A DNA stretch of 6,563 nt from Gammaproteobacteria bacterium (GTDB taxonomy: Bacteria; Pseudomonadota; Gammaproteobacteria; Steroidobacterales; Steroidobacteraceae): positions 1 to 6,563 of the forward strand of contig JASHVF010000420.1 in NCBI GenBank assembly GCA_030039615.1, read 5' to 3'. Of this stretch, positions 1 through 5,772 are shown piece by piece. Position 1 is the stretch's first letter, and every line of letters begins with the position of its first letter. Position numbers and translations under genes: made by a program. Under the pieces are notes generated by a model. The model saw only the letters and a list, made by a program, of their open reading frames with translations, was not told the DNA's origin and did not search any database.

Positions 1-78
1 CATGCGCACGGCTCATGCGCACGGCTCATGCGCACGGCTCATGCGCACGGGTCATGCGCACGGGTCATGCGCACAGAG
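1..78. repeat. 13-bp tandem repeat array, six copies, cut by the window edge
   Basis: Six head-to-tail 13-bp units begin at 1, 14, 27, 40, 53 and 66. The first three are identical (CATGCGCACGGCT), the next two change one base (CATGCGCACGGGT), and the last is decayed after the shared CATGCGCAC. Degeneration toward the phoU side marks that end of the array; the other end may continue outside the window. Each unit contains the self-complementary hexamer TGCGCA, so neighbouring units can pair as hairpins with 7-base loops. The 13-bp period is not a multiple of three, so expansion would shift any reading frame, which argues against the array being coding. It lies in the intergenic region downstream of phoU. 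Confidence 0.9.
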
Positions 79-122
79 TCCCCGCCCGAAGGTTGCGGAG
101 CGAGCAAGCGCGCTACTGGGTG

Positions 123-135
123 GGCCCGGAGGGCC
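123..135 (-). terminator. Weak hairpin downstream of phoU
   Basis: About 25 bases after the phoU stop the minus strand reads GGCCC-TCC-GGGCC, a perfect 5-bp stem with a 3-base loop. No T-run follows, so it is not a standard intrinsic terminator. It may stall polymerase or be a chance GC palindrome. I see no better terminator in 79-159, and nothing else identifiable there. Confidence 0.18.
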
Positions 136-159
136 GCGGGTGTCCGGAAACGGGGCTGA

Positions 160-900
160 CTACGGTGCTACGCCGGCGGTACCCGAGTCGGCGCGCAGCT
201 GGCGCTCGACGTCGTCGAGTGAGGTGTGGCGGATATCCTTGCCGTGCACCATGTAGATCACGTACTCGCTGATGTTCTTGGCGTGATCGCCGATGCGCTC
301 GAGCGCGCGCACCACCCACATGACATCCAGCGCCCGGCGAATGGTGCGCGGGTCCTCCATCATGAACGTGATGCTCTGGCGCTGGATGGCTTCGTACTCC
401 TCGTCCACCAGGCGGTCCTGGCGCGCCACCCGCAGCGCCGACTCGACGTCGAGCCGCGCGAACGCATCGAGTGCATCGTGCACCATCTCGGAGACCACGC
501 GCCCGAGATGCTTGATCTCTCGGTACTTGTCCGCGGGGCGCTCCATGGTGGCGAGCCGCGAGGCGATGTAGCCGATCTTCTCGCCCTCATCTCCGATGCG
601 CTCGAGGTCGGTGATGGTCTTGATGATCGCGACGATCACCCGCAGGTCGCCGGCGGCTGGGGCGCGGGTGGCGAGGATGCGGCTGCACTCGTCGTCGATC
701 GCGATCTCCATGTTGTTGACCTGGTAGTCGTCCATCGCGACCGCCTCGCCGAGCGAGCTGTCGCCCTCCACCAGGGCAGTGATCGCCTTATGCAGCTGCT
801 GCTCGACGAAGCCTCCCATGCCGAGCACCTTGCTGCGCACGCGCTCGAGGTCCTCGTTGAAACGACGCGAGATGTGGTGGCTGAGATCGGCGCTTTCCAT
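160..900 (-). CDS. phoU: Phosphate signalling regulator PhoU
   Basis: This 246-residue protein is close to E. coli PhoU (241) and contains the two expected three-helix-bundle repeats. Each carries its metal-binding signature: DLERIGDEGEKI (98-109) and ALERIGDHAKNI (199-210). The N-terminus HHISRRFNEDLERVRSKVLGMGG is typical. PhoU is a peripheral cytoplasmic protein that links the Pst transporter to PhoR, promotes PhoR's phosphatase state when phosphate is sufficient, and limits phosphate uptake. The same frame stays open far upstream through the glycosyltransferase gene, but that part is meaningless sequence. The ATG at 900 is supported by AAGAGG six bases upstream and by family length. It lies 20 bp after the glycosyltransferase stop and so appears to be the last gene of the phoB operon. 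No pstB precedes it, unlike the E. coli pstSCAB-phoU arrangement. Confidence 0.96.
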   Translation of the reverse strand: MESADLSHHISRRFNEDLERVRSKVLGMGGFVEQQLHKAITALVEGDSSLGEAVAMDDYQVNNMEIAIDDECSRILATRAPAAGDLRVIVAIIKTITDLERIGDEGEKIGYIASRLATMERPADKYREIKHLGRVVSEMVHDALDAFARLDVESALRVARQDRLVDEEYEAIQRQSITFMMEDPRTIRRALDVMWVVRALERIGDHAKNISEYVIYMVHGKDIRHTSLDDVERQLRADSGTAGVAP

Positions 901-920
901 CGGTGCCTCTTGTCGAAGCC

Positions 921-2018
921 TCACTCGGTCAGGCGGCGCGCCGTGAGGCGCGCGGCCAACCGTCCGATGATAACGGAACTGCGGCTGGCGCCCAGCGTGG
1001 CGCGCAGCGGCGCAGGAATCGGGGCGAGACCGCAGAGGAACTGGGTGGTGGCCGCGTCCCAGCTGAAGGTCGCGGCACGCTCGGCACATACGCGCCGATC
1101 CAGGCACAGCGCCCCGCGCACGGCGCGGGCCAGATCGGTATCGAGGACGCCCGTCACGCCGGGCTCGATGACGTCGAGGGGGCCCGGCACGGGAAACGCC
1201 GCGACCGGCACCCCGCAGGCGAGCGCCTCGATCATTGCCAGCCCGAAGGTATCGGTGAGGCTCGGGAACACCAGTACGTCGCAGCCTGCGAGCAAGGTCG
1301 CCAGCGCCTCGCCGTGCCGGAAGCCGGTGAAGCGCGCCCGCGGGTGGCGGGCCGCAAGCGCGGCGCGCGCGGGCCCATCGCCGATCACGACCTTGGTGCC
1401 GGGGAGCTCGAGGCCTAAAAAGGCGTCGAGATTCTTCTCGACGGCGAGCCGCCCGACGTAGGCCATGATCGGCCGCGGCAGGCCCTCGAGCTCCGGGTGC
1501 GCCGCCTCGAGCGGCCGGAAGCGTCGCAGGTCCACGCCACGGCGCCACAGGTGCAGGTGCCCGAAGCCGTGCCCGCCGAGCTCCTTCTCGAGGGAATGGC
1601 TGCTCACGAAGGTGCGGCTGGCGGCCCCGTGGAAGCGGCGCAGCCACGCGTAGCTCACCGCCAGCGGAATCGGCCAGCGCGCCGCCAGGTACTCGGGGTA
1701 ACGCGTGTGATACGAGGTCGTAAAGGGGACGCGACGGTGTCGGCAGTAGCGTCGCACCGCGAGCCCGAGGGTGCCTTCGGTGGCAATATGGATCGCGTGG
1801 GGCCGAAAGGCCTTCAGCTCCCGTGCGACGTAGGCCCCGGGGTTCACCGCGAGGCGAATCTCCGGGTAGCTCGGGCAGGGAATGCAGGCAAGGTTCTGCG
1901 GCGAGAGCACGCGCACGGCGTGACCGAAGCGCATCAGCGTCTCGGCGGTCGCCTTGAGGGTGGTGACTACGCCGTTGGTCTGCGGCGCCCAGGCGTCCGT
2001 TGCGAGTACGATCCTCAC
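921..2018 (-). CDS. agt: Family 4 glycosyltransferase, probable Agt-type diacylglycerol glycosyltransferase
   Basis: This 365-residue GT-B retaining glycosyltransferase has an N-terminal acceptor domain starting RIVLATDAWAPQTNGVVTT, with HIATEGTLGLAVRRYC (77-92) and FTTSYHTRYPEY (99-110). The C-terminal nucleotide-sugar domain has YVGRLAVEKN (187-196), VIGDGP (211-216) and FPSLTDTFGLAMIEALACG (251-269). The latter is the E-X7-E element, with Asp256 in place of the first Glu and Glu264 as the second; I recall this substitution in the Agt/SqdX-like clade. Agt enzymes move glucose or glucuronate from a UDP-sugar to diacylglycerol, replacing phospholipids during phosphate starvation. Donor and product here cannot be read from sequence. 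The GTG at 2018 is chosen because the conserved first strand begins there, it overlaps the plcP stop (GTGA), and residues encoded further upstream lie inside plcP and look like noise. No Shine-Dalgarno is seen, so translation is probably coupled. The C-terminal 35 residues are basic and could aid membrane binding. A mannosyl- or other glycosyltransferase role is the alternative. Confidence 0.8.
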   Translation of the reverse strand: MRIVLATDAWAPQTNGVVTTLKATAETLMRFGHAVRVLSPQNLACIPCPSYPEIRLAVNPGAYVARELKAFRPHAIHIATEGTLGLAVRRYCRHRRVPFTTSYHTRYPEYLAARWPIPLAVSYAWLRRFHGAASRTFVSSHSLEKELGGHGFGHLHLWRRGVDLRRFRPLEAAHPELEGLPRPIMAYVGRLAVEKNLDAFLGLELPGTKVVIGDGPARAALAARHPRARFTGFRHGEALATLLAGCDVLVFPSLTDTFGLAMIEALACGVPVAAFPVPGPLDVIEPGVTGVLDTDLARAVRGALCLDRRVCAERAATFSWDAATTQFLCGLAPIPAPLRATLGASRSSVIIGRLAARLTARRLTE

Positions 2019-2836
2019 GCCGCGTCGGCGAGCAGTCCGGCCGCGCGGCGGCGCGGTGCGAGGGCGGCATGCGGCCAGCGCAGCAGCTGCAGCTCCCCGC
2101 CCGGGGCCTCGACGAGCGCCGAGCACGACTCGACCCAGTCGCCGGTGTTGCAGTAGAGCATGCCGTCGAGCCGGCAGAGGTTGGCGCGGTGGATGTGGCC
2201 GCATACCACGCCGTCATAGCCCTGCGCGCGCGCGTGGTCCGCCGCCACCCGCTCGAACTTCTCGATGTAGCGTACGCTGGTCGGAATGCTGAGCTTCAAC
2301 CGCTCGGCGAGCGGCCAGTAGGCCTTGCCGAGGGCGCGGCGGATGTTGTTGACGCGATCGCTGACGCGCACCGTGAGCTCGTACAGGACGTCTCCGAGTC
2401 GGGTGAGCCACGGCGGGCAGCTGACGATGCCGTCGAACTGGTCGCCGTGCATCACCAGCAGCCGCTCACCGCGCGCGGTGCGGTGCACCCACTCGCGGTG
2501 AACCTCGAACTGGGTCTGCAGCATCTCGGCGAATACCCCGAGGCTCTCGTCATGGTTGCCCGGGATATAGACGAGGCGCGTGCCCGCGCGTCCGCGGGCG
2601 AGCAGCGTTCGGACCACCTGGGTGTGCTCGGGCGACCAGAACACCCGCCGGGCGAGGCTCAGCGCGTCGACGATGTCGCCCACCAGCACGATGGTCTCGG
2701 CGTGCACACCGGCGAGAAACTCGTTGAGCTCCCGCGCCCGGGCGTGTCGATAGCCCAGATGGATGTCGGAGAGAAACAGCGTCCTTACTCGCGTCCCGCG
2801 TCGCACGTTGCCGTTTGCCATGCCAGGCCCACCCAT
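2015..2836 (-). CDS. plcP: PlcP-type metallophosphoesterase (probable phospholipase C for lipid remodelling; LpxH-related family)
   Basis: This 273-residue calcineurin-like phosphoesterase has the full two-metal site: SDIHLG (Asp24, His26), LVGDIVD (Asp54), PGNHDE (Asn94, His95), MHGDQFD (His130) and CGHIH (His214, His216), then NTGDWVE (230-236). General annotation would call it UDP-2,3-diacylglucosamine diphosphatase. However, LpxH carries GNRDFL at the third motif, whereas this protein has GNHDE, plus the FWSPEHTQVV and NTGDWVESC stretches I associate with PlcP. PlcP, known from Sinorhizobium and marine bacteria, is a cytoplasmic phospholipase C that cleaves phosphatidylcholine or phosphatidylethanolamine to diacylglycerol and a phospho-headgroup under phosphate starvation. 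No signal peptide is visible, consistent with action on the inner leaflet. The ATG at 2836 is chosen over 2821 because GAGG sits six bases upstream. The last 20 or so residues are a divergent Ala/Arg-rich tail. Its TGA overlaps the GTG of the glycosyltransferase gene. The fold is certain; the PlcP assignment rests on motifs and context. Confidence 0.82.
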   Translation of the reverse strand: MGGPGMANGNVRRGTRVRTLFLSDIHLGYRHARARELNEFLAGVHAETIVLVGDIVDALSLARRVFWSPEHTQVVRTLLARGRAGTRLVYIPGNHDESLGVFAEMLQTQFEVHREWVHRTARGERLLVMHGDQFDGIVSCPPWLTRLGDVLYELTVRVSDRVNNIRRALGKAYWPLAERLKLSIPTSVRYIEKFERVAADHARAQGYDGVVCGHIHRANLCRLDGMLYCNTGDWVESCSALVEAPGGELQLLRWPHAALAPRRRAAGLLADAA

Positions 2837-2936
2837 GGATGTCCTCAGGGTGCCCCAAGGGTCGCGCCCGCATGTTTCTGCTGCGTTACAGCATCGCTAA
2901 AGTTTTCTTACGAATTAGTAGGTTGCAGGACGAAAA
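2837..2936 (-). promoter_or_regulatory. AT-rich phoR-plcP spacer with a possible internal promoter
   Basis: This is the only sizeable gap inside the operon. Its phoR-proximal part (about 2885-2936) is conspicuously AT-rich against a GC-rich background. On the minus strand an extended -10 motif TGCTGTAAC (2893-2885) could place a start near 2878, about 40 bases before the plcP ATG; no good -35 element accompanies it. CTGTAAC-GCAG-CAGAAAC (2891-2874) also loosely resembles a Pho box, with a good first half-site and a poor second one. The heptamer CTGCAAC, which is half of the phoB Pho box, recurs at 2928-2922 in the same orientation. These readings overlap and compete, and none is strong. The region may simply be a spacer. 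Confidence 0.3.
2843..2860 (-). promoter_or_regulatory. Possible mRNA hairpin over the plcP ribosome-binding site
   Basis: The minus-strand stretch CCTTGGG-GCAC-CCTGAGG can fold into a 7-bp stem with a 4-base loop, including two G-U wobble pairs. Its 3' arm contains GAGG (2846-2843), the Shine-Dalgarno sequence six bases before the plcP ATG at 2836. If it forms, it would reduce plcP initiation. Short stems like this are common by chance in GC-rich DNA. Confidence 0.22.
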
Positions 2937-4265
2937 CTAAGCAATTTCTGTGCTAAGCGTCTCAAGCTCCTGTTTTACGAGCCGCTCGGGCGGGAAGTGG
3001 CAAGTGAAGGTACTCCCCTCGCCGAGCGTGCTCTGCACCTCGAGGGTGGCTCCGTGTCGCTGCAGCACGTGCTTGACGATCGCGAGCCCGAGTCCTGAAC
3101 CGCCCGTCGCGCGCGAGCGCCCGGCGTCGACGCGGTAAAAGCGCTCCGTCAGTCGCGGAATGTGCTCGGAGGGAATGCCGAAGCCGGTATCGCTAACCGC
3201 CAGATGCCCGCCTTCCTCGTCCGTCCACCAGCGCATCTCGATCGAGCCCTCGGGCGGGGTGTATTTCGCGGCGTTGTCGACCAGGTTGGAGAACGCCGAG
3301 TGGATCTCGGGCTCATCACCGATCAGCTGTGCGCTGGACTCGGACCGCACACGCACGTCCTGGGGGTGCACCGGGCGAGCCAGCACGTCCTTGCGCAAGA
3401 GCGCCAGCAGGGCGTTGACGTCGATCGGGCCGCCGCCGACTACCTCGTCGCTCTCCTCGAGCCGCGAAAGCTCGAGCAGGTCGCGGATGATGCCGGTCAT
3501 GCGCTCGGCCTGGCGGCGCATCTCGGCGACCGGGCCGAGCAGATCCGGATCGAGCGCCGCGTCCTGCCCGAGCGTCTCGAGGTAACCGGACACTACCGTG
3601 AGCGGCGAGCGCAGCTCGTGCGAGGCATTGGCGACGAAGTCGCGCCGTACGGCCTCGAGGCGCATCTGCCGCGACACATCGCTCACCAGCAGCAGCAGCT
3701 GGCCGTCCCCGTAAGGTGCGACCTGCAGCGAGAGGTAGCTGTCCTCGCCCATCGTCGGACGAATGACCACCGGGTTCGAATAGTCCTGACGCGCGAGATA
3801 GCGCACGAACTCGGGCTCGCGCAGCAGGTTATCGATGCGCATGCCGAGGTCCGCGGTGCTGCGCAGCTCGAGCAGGCGCGCCGCATTGCGGTTGAACCAC
3901 ACGATCTCACGCTGCGCATTGAGGATGACCACGCCGTTCGGCAGCGCCGCGGTCGAGCGCTGCAGCTGGCGCATCAGCTGTACGAAGCGCTGCTTGTGGA
4001 AGCGCTTGCGCCGGTGCAGCCTCACCACCTGGGCGATGATCTCGCCCCACACGCCGCCGACGTCCGGCGGATCGGCGTAGTTGCGGTGTCGCAGCCACCA
4101 TTCGAGGCGAAAGAGGTTCGCCAGCACCCACCCGAGGTGCACAGCCAGCGCGCAGGCGAGCCCCGCCCAGAGATTGCCGAGCAGCCAGCCGGCGCCGAGT
4201 CCGACCAGCACCGTGGCGAGGACACGCCCGGCGGAGAACCACCACATCTGCGTCGCGGGCTGCAT
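2937..4265 (-). CDS. phoR: Phosphate regulon sensor histidine kinase PhoR
   Basis: This 442-residue inner-membrane sensor kinase is near the family length (E. coli PhoR has 431). Two hydrophobic segments (about 11-29 and 31-50) are joined by almost no loop, so it has no periplasmic sensor domain, as is typical of PhoR. A basic linker follows (RLHRRKRFHKQRF, 82-94), then a PAS region (about 104-198, with PNGVVILNAQREIVWFNRNA). The kinase core has the H-box DFVANASHELRSPLTVV with phosphoacceptor His216, the N-box NLVDNAAKYT (327-336), DTGFGI (359-364), the RFYRVD F-box (375-380) and GGSGLGLAIV (388-397). All key residues are present. It phosphorylates PhoB when phosphate is low and dephosphorylates it when phosphate is plentiful; its state is normally set by PstSCAB through PhoU. 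The ATG at 4265 has AAGGAGA 11 bases and GGGG 5 bases upstream. The 3' end runs into an AT-rich 100-bp gap before plcP. Confidence 0.96.
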   Translation of the reverse strand: MQPATQMWWFSAGRVLATVLVGLGAGWLLGNLWAGLACALAVHLGWVLANLFRLEWWLRHRNYADPPDVGGVWGEIIAQVVRLHRRKRFHKQRFVQLMRQLQRSTAALPNGVVILNAQREIVWFNRNAARLLELRSTADLGMRIDNLLREPEFVRYLARQDYSNPVVIRPTMGEDSYLSLQVAPYGDGQLLLLVSDVSRQMRLEAVRRDFVANASHELRSPLTVVSGYLETLGQDAALDPDLLGPVAEMRRQAERMTGIIRDLLELSRLEESDEVVGGGPIDVNALLALLRKDVLARPVHPQDVRVRSESSAQLIGDEPEIHSAFSNLVDNAAKYTPPEGSIEMRWWTDEEGGHLAVSDTGFGIPSEHIPRLTERFYRVDAGRSRATGGSGLGLAIVKHVLQRHGATLEVQSTLGEGSTFTCHFPPERLVKQELETLSTEIA

Positions 4266-4292
4266 CGATGCCCCGCTCTCCTTCAGCGCCTC

Positions 4293-4988
4293 TCAGACCG
4301 TGCGGGCGGAGAACCGGTAGCCCGAGCCGCGAACGGTCTGCACGAAGCGATCGTATCCGAATTCCTCGAGCGCCTTGCGCAGGCGGCGGATGTGGACGTC
4401 GATGGTGCGTTCCTCGACGTACACGTTACCGCCCCAGATGCGGTCGAGCAGCTGGTCGCGCGTGTAGACGCGCTCCGGGTGCGTCATGAAGAACTCGAGC
4501 ATGCGGTACTCGGTCGGACCGAGGCCGACGGTCCGCGGACCCACCATGACGCGGTGACTGCCCTGATCCAGCACCAGGCCTTCGAATTCGATCAGCTCAT
4601 CGACGCCGGTCGGCGTGGAGCGGCGCAGCACGGCGTTGATGCGCGCGAGCAGCTCGCGCGGCGAGAAGGGCTTCGTGACATAGTCGTCAGCCCCGCCCTC
4701 GAGACCGGCCACCTTGTCGCTCTCCTCGGCGCGCGCGGTGAGCAGAATGATCGGCAACTCGCGTGTCTCGCGGTCACGCTTGAGCGCGCGGGTCAGCTCG
4801 AGTCCGCTCATGTCCGGCAGCATCCAGTCGACCAGAACGAGATCGGGGCGCGTGTCCGCGAGCGCCGCGCGTGCAGCGCGGCAATCCTCGGCCTCGCGGA
4901 CCTCGAAGCCCGCTCGCTTGAGGCCAAAAGCGATCATCTCGCGGATCGGCCGCTCATCCTCGACGATTAGGACCTGCTTGGCGGGCAT
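4293..4988 (-). CDS. phoB: Phosphate regulon response regulator PhoB (OmpR family)
   Basis: This 231-residue OmpR-type DNA-binding response regulator is close to the length of E. coli PhoB (229). The receiver domain (about 4-122) keeps the acidic pair Glu10-Asp11, the phosphoacceptor Asp54 (LVDWMLPDMSG), Thr84 and Lys106 (YVTKPFSPREL). The winged-helix domain (about 133-229) carries the PhoB-like LGPTEYRMLEFFMTHPERVY stretch, then RDQLLDRIWG and VEERTIDVHIRRLRKAL, and ends with VRGSGYRF. Phosphorylated by PhoR when phosphate is scarce, it dimerises on Pho boxes and recruits RNA polymerase through sigma-70. The ATG at 4988 gives the expected N-terminus MPAKQVLIVEDE. The ribosome-binding site is poor: an AGGG lies about 13 bases upstream. 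A strong Pho-box promoter lies directly upstream, and phoR follows after 27 bp, so phoBR is one unit. Function is secure from motifs plus the phoR neighbour. Confidence 0.97.
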   Translation of the reverse strand: MPAKQVLIVEDERPIREMIAFGLKRAGFEVREAEDCRAARAALADTRPDLVLVDWMLPDMSGLELTRALKRDRETRELPIILLTARAEESDKVAGLEGGADDYVTKPFSPRELLARINAVLRRSTPTGVDELIEFEGLVLDQGSHRVMVGPRTVGLGPTEYRMLEFFMTHPERVYTRDQLLDRIWGGNVYVEERTIDVHIRRLRKALEEFGYDRFVQTVRGSGYRFSARTV

Positions 4989-5020
4989 GCAGTGCCGAGT
5001 TCCCTATCTGACGCGCGTGT

Positions 5021-5075
5021 ATTACAGGGGTACTGTGTTGCAGATTCGTGACAAGTCTGCAAGCGGGTGTGACAG
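5021..5075 (-). promoter_or_regulatory. Probable PhoB-dependent promoter of phoB (Pho box plus -10)
   Basis: Read on the minus strand, 5054-5037 is TTGTCACGAATCTGCAAC. This is two 7-bp half-sites, TTGTCAC and CTGCAAC, separated by 4 bp, close to the known Pho box pattern CTGTCAT-N4-CTGTCAC. Exactly 10 bp further is TGTAAT (5026-5021), matching the -10 consensus TATAAT at five of six positions. That spacing is the one used in PhoB-activated promoters, where the Pho box replaces the -35 element. A further perfect half-site, CTGTCAC, lies at 5075-5069, 21 bp upstream of the first and so one base out of the 22-bp phase. Transcription would start near 5014, giving a leader of about 25 bases before phoB. 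The implied positive autoregulation of phoBR is well known in other proteobacteria; here it is inferred from sequence alone. Confidence 0.72.
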
Positions 5076-5076
5076 T

Positions 5077-5772
5077 TTAATGACCGTCGGCCGGGGGTTG
5101 CACCACATCGTCGCGAAGATAGACGGGAAAGGCCTCTGCGGCGTCCAGGAGTCTCCCGGCCCTGACCGCGGGCACGGCCAGCAGGGCGATCTCGGCGGCC
5201 CGCGGGTGGAGTCCGTGCAACACCCTAAGGCCTTTGGACAGGGCCGCGAGAGCCGGGTAGGCCGCGAACCCGCTTCCCGCCCCCCACACCGCCGCATCCG
5301 CCGGCCACTCGGCGGGCAGGACGACGCGGCCCGGCGCGCCCGCCTGCTCGCTTCCCTTGAGCTCGGCCAGGCCGGCCGCCGAACGCTCGAAGCAGGCCCA
5401 GTAGACCTCGCGCATGCGCGCGTCGTTGCATACCAGGACGCGCTGCGCCGCGGACTCCTGGATAAGCACCCGCTGCGCTACGGCCCGCAGGTCCGACACC
5501 GCGACCACCGGGACCCCGGCACCGAAGCTCAGGCCCTGGGTGACGCTCGCGGCCAGGCGCACGCCGGTGAACGAGCCGGGGCCGCGCCCGAAGGCAATCG
5601 CCGTCAGCTCTGCGAGGGAGGCGCCCGCTTCGCTCAGCACCTCATCGATCATCGCGAGGATGCTCGCGGCGTGGCCGCGCTCGAGCAGACGCTCGCGCAC
5701 GGCGCAGCCCGCCTCGCTGAGCAGCGCCGCGGAGCAGTTCTCGGTGGCGGTATCGAGCGCGAGAATCTTCAC
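5077..5772 (-). CDS. tsaB: tRNA threonylcarbamoyladenosine biosynthesis protein TsaB
   Basis: This 231-residue protein, the usual length for the family, is the TsaB (YeaZ) partner of TsaD. With TsaE they transfer the threonylcarbamoyl group made by TsaC onto A37 of ANN-decoding tRNAs in the cytoplasm. The N-terminus MKILALDTATENCSAAL is the typical first strand of the ASKHA fold, and GRGPGSFTGVRLA (residues about 62-74) is the family signature. TsaB lacks the metal-binding histidine pair of TsaD and is a scaffold rather than the catalytic subunit. The start is GTG at 5772, inside the GTGA overlap with the upstream helicase gene. Only a weak GGCGAG lies upstream, so translation is probably coupled to the helicase gene. 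The stop falls just two bases before the upstream half-site of the phoB promoter, so tsaB ends one transcription unit and phoB begins another. I see no hairpin terminator between them. Confidence 0.95.
   Translation of the reverse strand: MKILALDTATENCSAALLSEAGCAVRERLLERGHAASILAMIDEVLSEAGASLAELTAIAFGRGPGSFTGVRLAASVTQGLSFGAGVPVVAVSDLRAVAQRVLIQESAAQRVLVCNDARMREVYWACFERSAAGLAELKGSEQAGAPGRVVLPAEWPADAAVWGAGSGFAAYPALAALSKGLRVLHGLHPRAAEIALLAVPAVRAGRLLDAAEAFPVYLRDDVVQPPADGH

Noticed and set aside
1..78. CRISPR array
   Set aside because: The 13-bp units are contiguous, with no unique spacers, and are far shorter than CRISPR repeats.
2..272. Plus-strand small frames through the 13-bp repeats encoding an Ala/His/Gly-rich peptide
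   Set aside because: The peptide is just the repeat translated. A 13-bp unit shifts frame at every copy, and the frames then run antisense into phoU.
226..1461. Plus-strand open frame of 411 codons antisense to phoU and the glycosyltransferase gene
   Set aside because: The low-complexity, compositionally biased product mirrors the codons of the real genes. No family likeness was seen.
2019..2204. N-terminal extension of the glycosyltransferase up to 2204
   Set aside because: It lies within the plcP coding region, and its residues are Arg/Ala/Pro-rich noise. The conserved first strand begins at the GTG at 2018.
160..2217. A 685-codon minus-strand frame that would fuse a long N-terminal part to PhoU
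   Set aside because: The part above 900 is the glycosyltransferase gene read in the wrong frame. PhoU starts at 900 with a good ribosome-binding site and normal family length.
3162..4970. Plus-strand open frame of 602 codons antisense to phoR and phoB
   Set aside because: Its product is Arg/Ala/His-rich, has no recognisable motif, and lies opposite two unmistakable genes. Long antisense frames are expected in GC-rich coding DNA.
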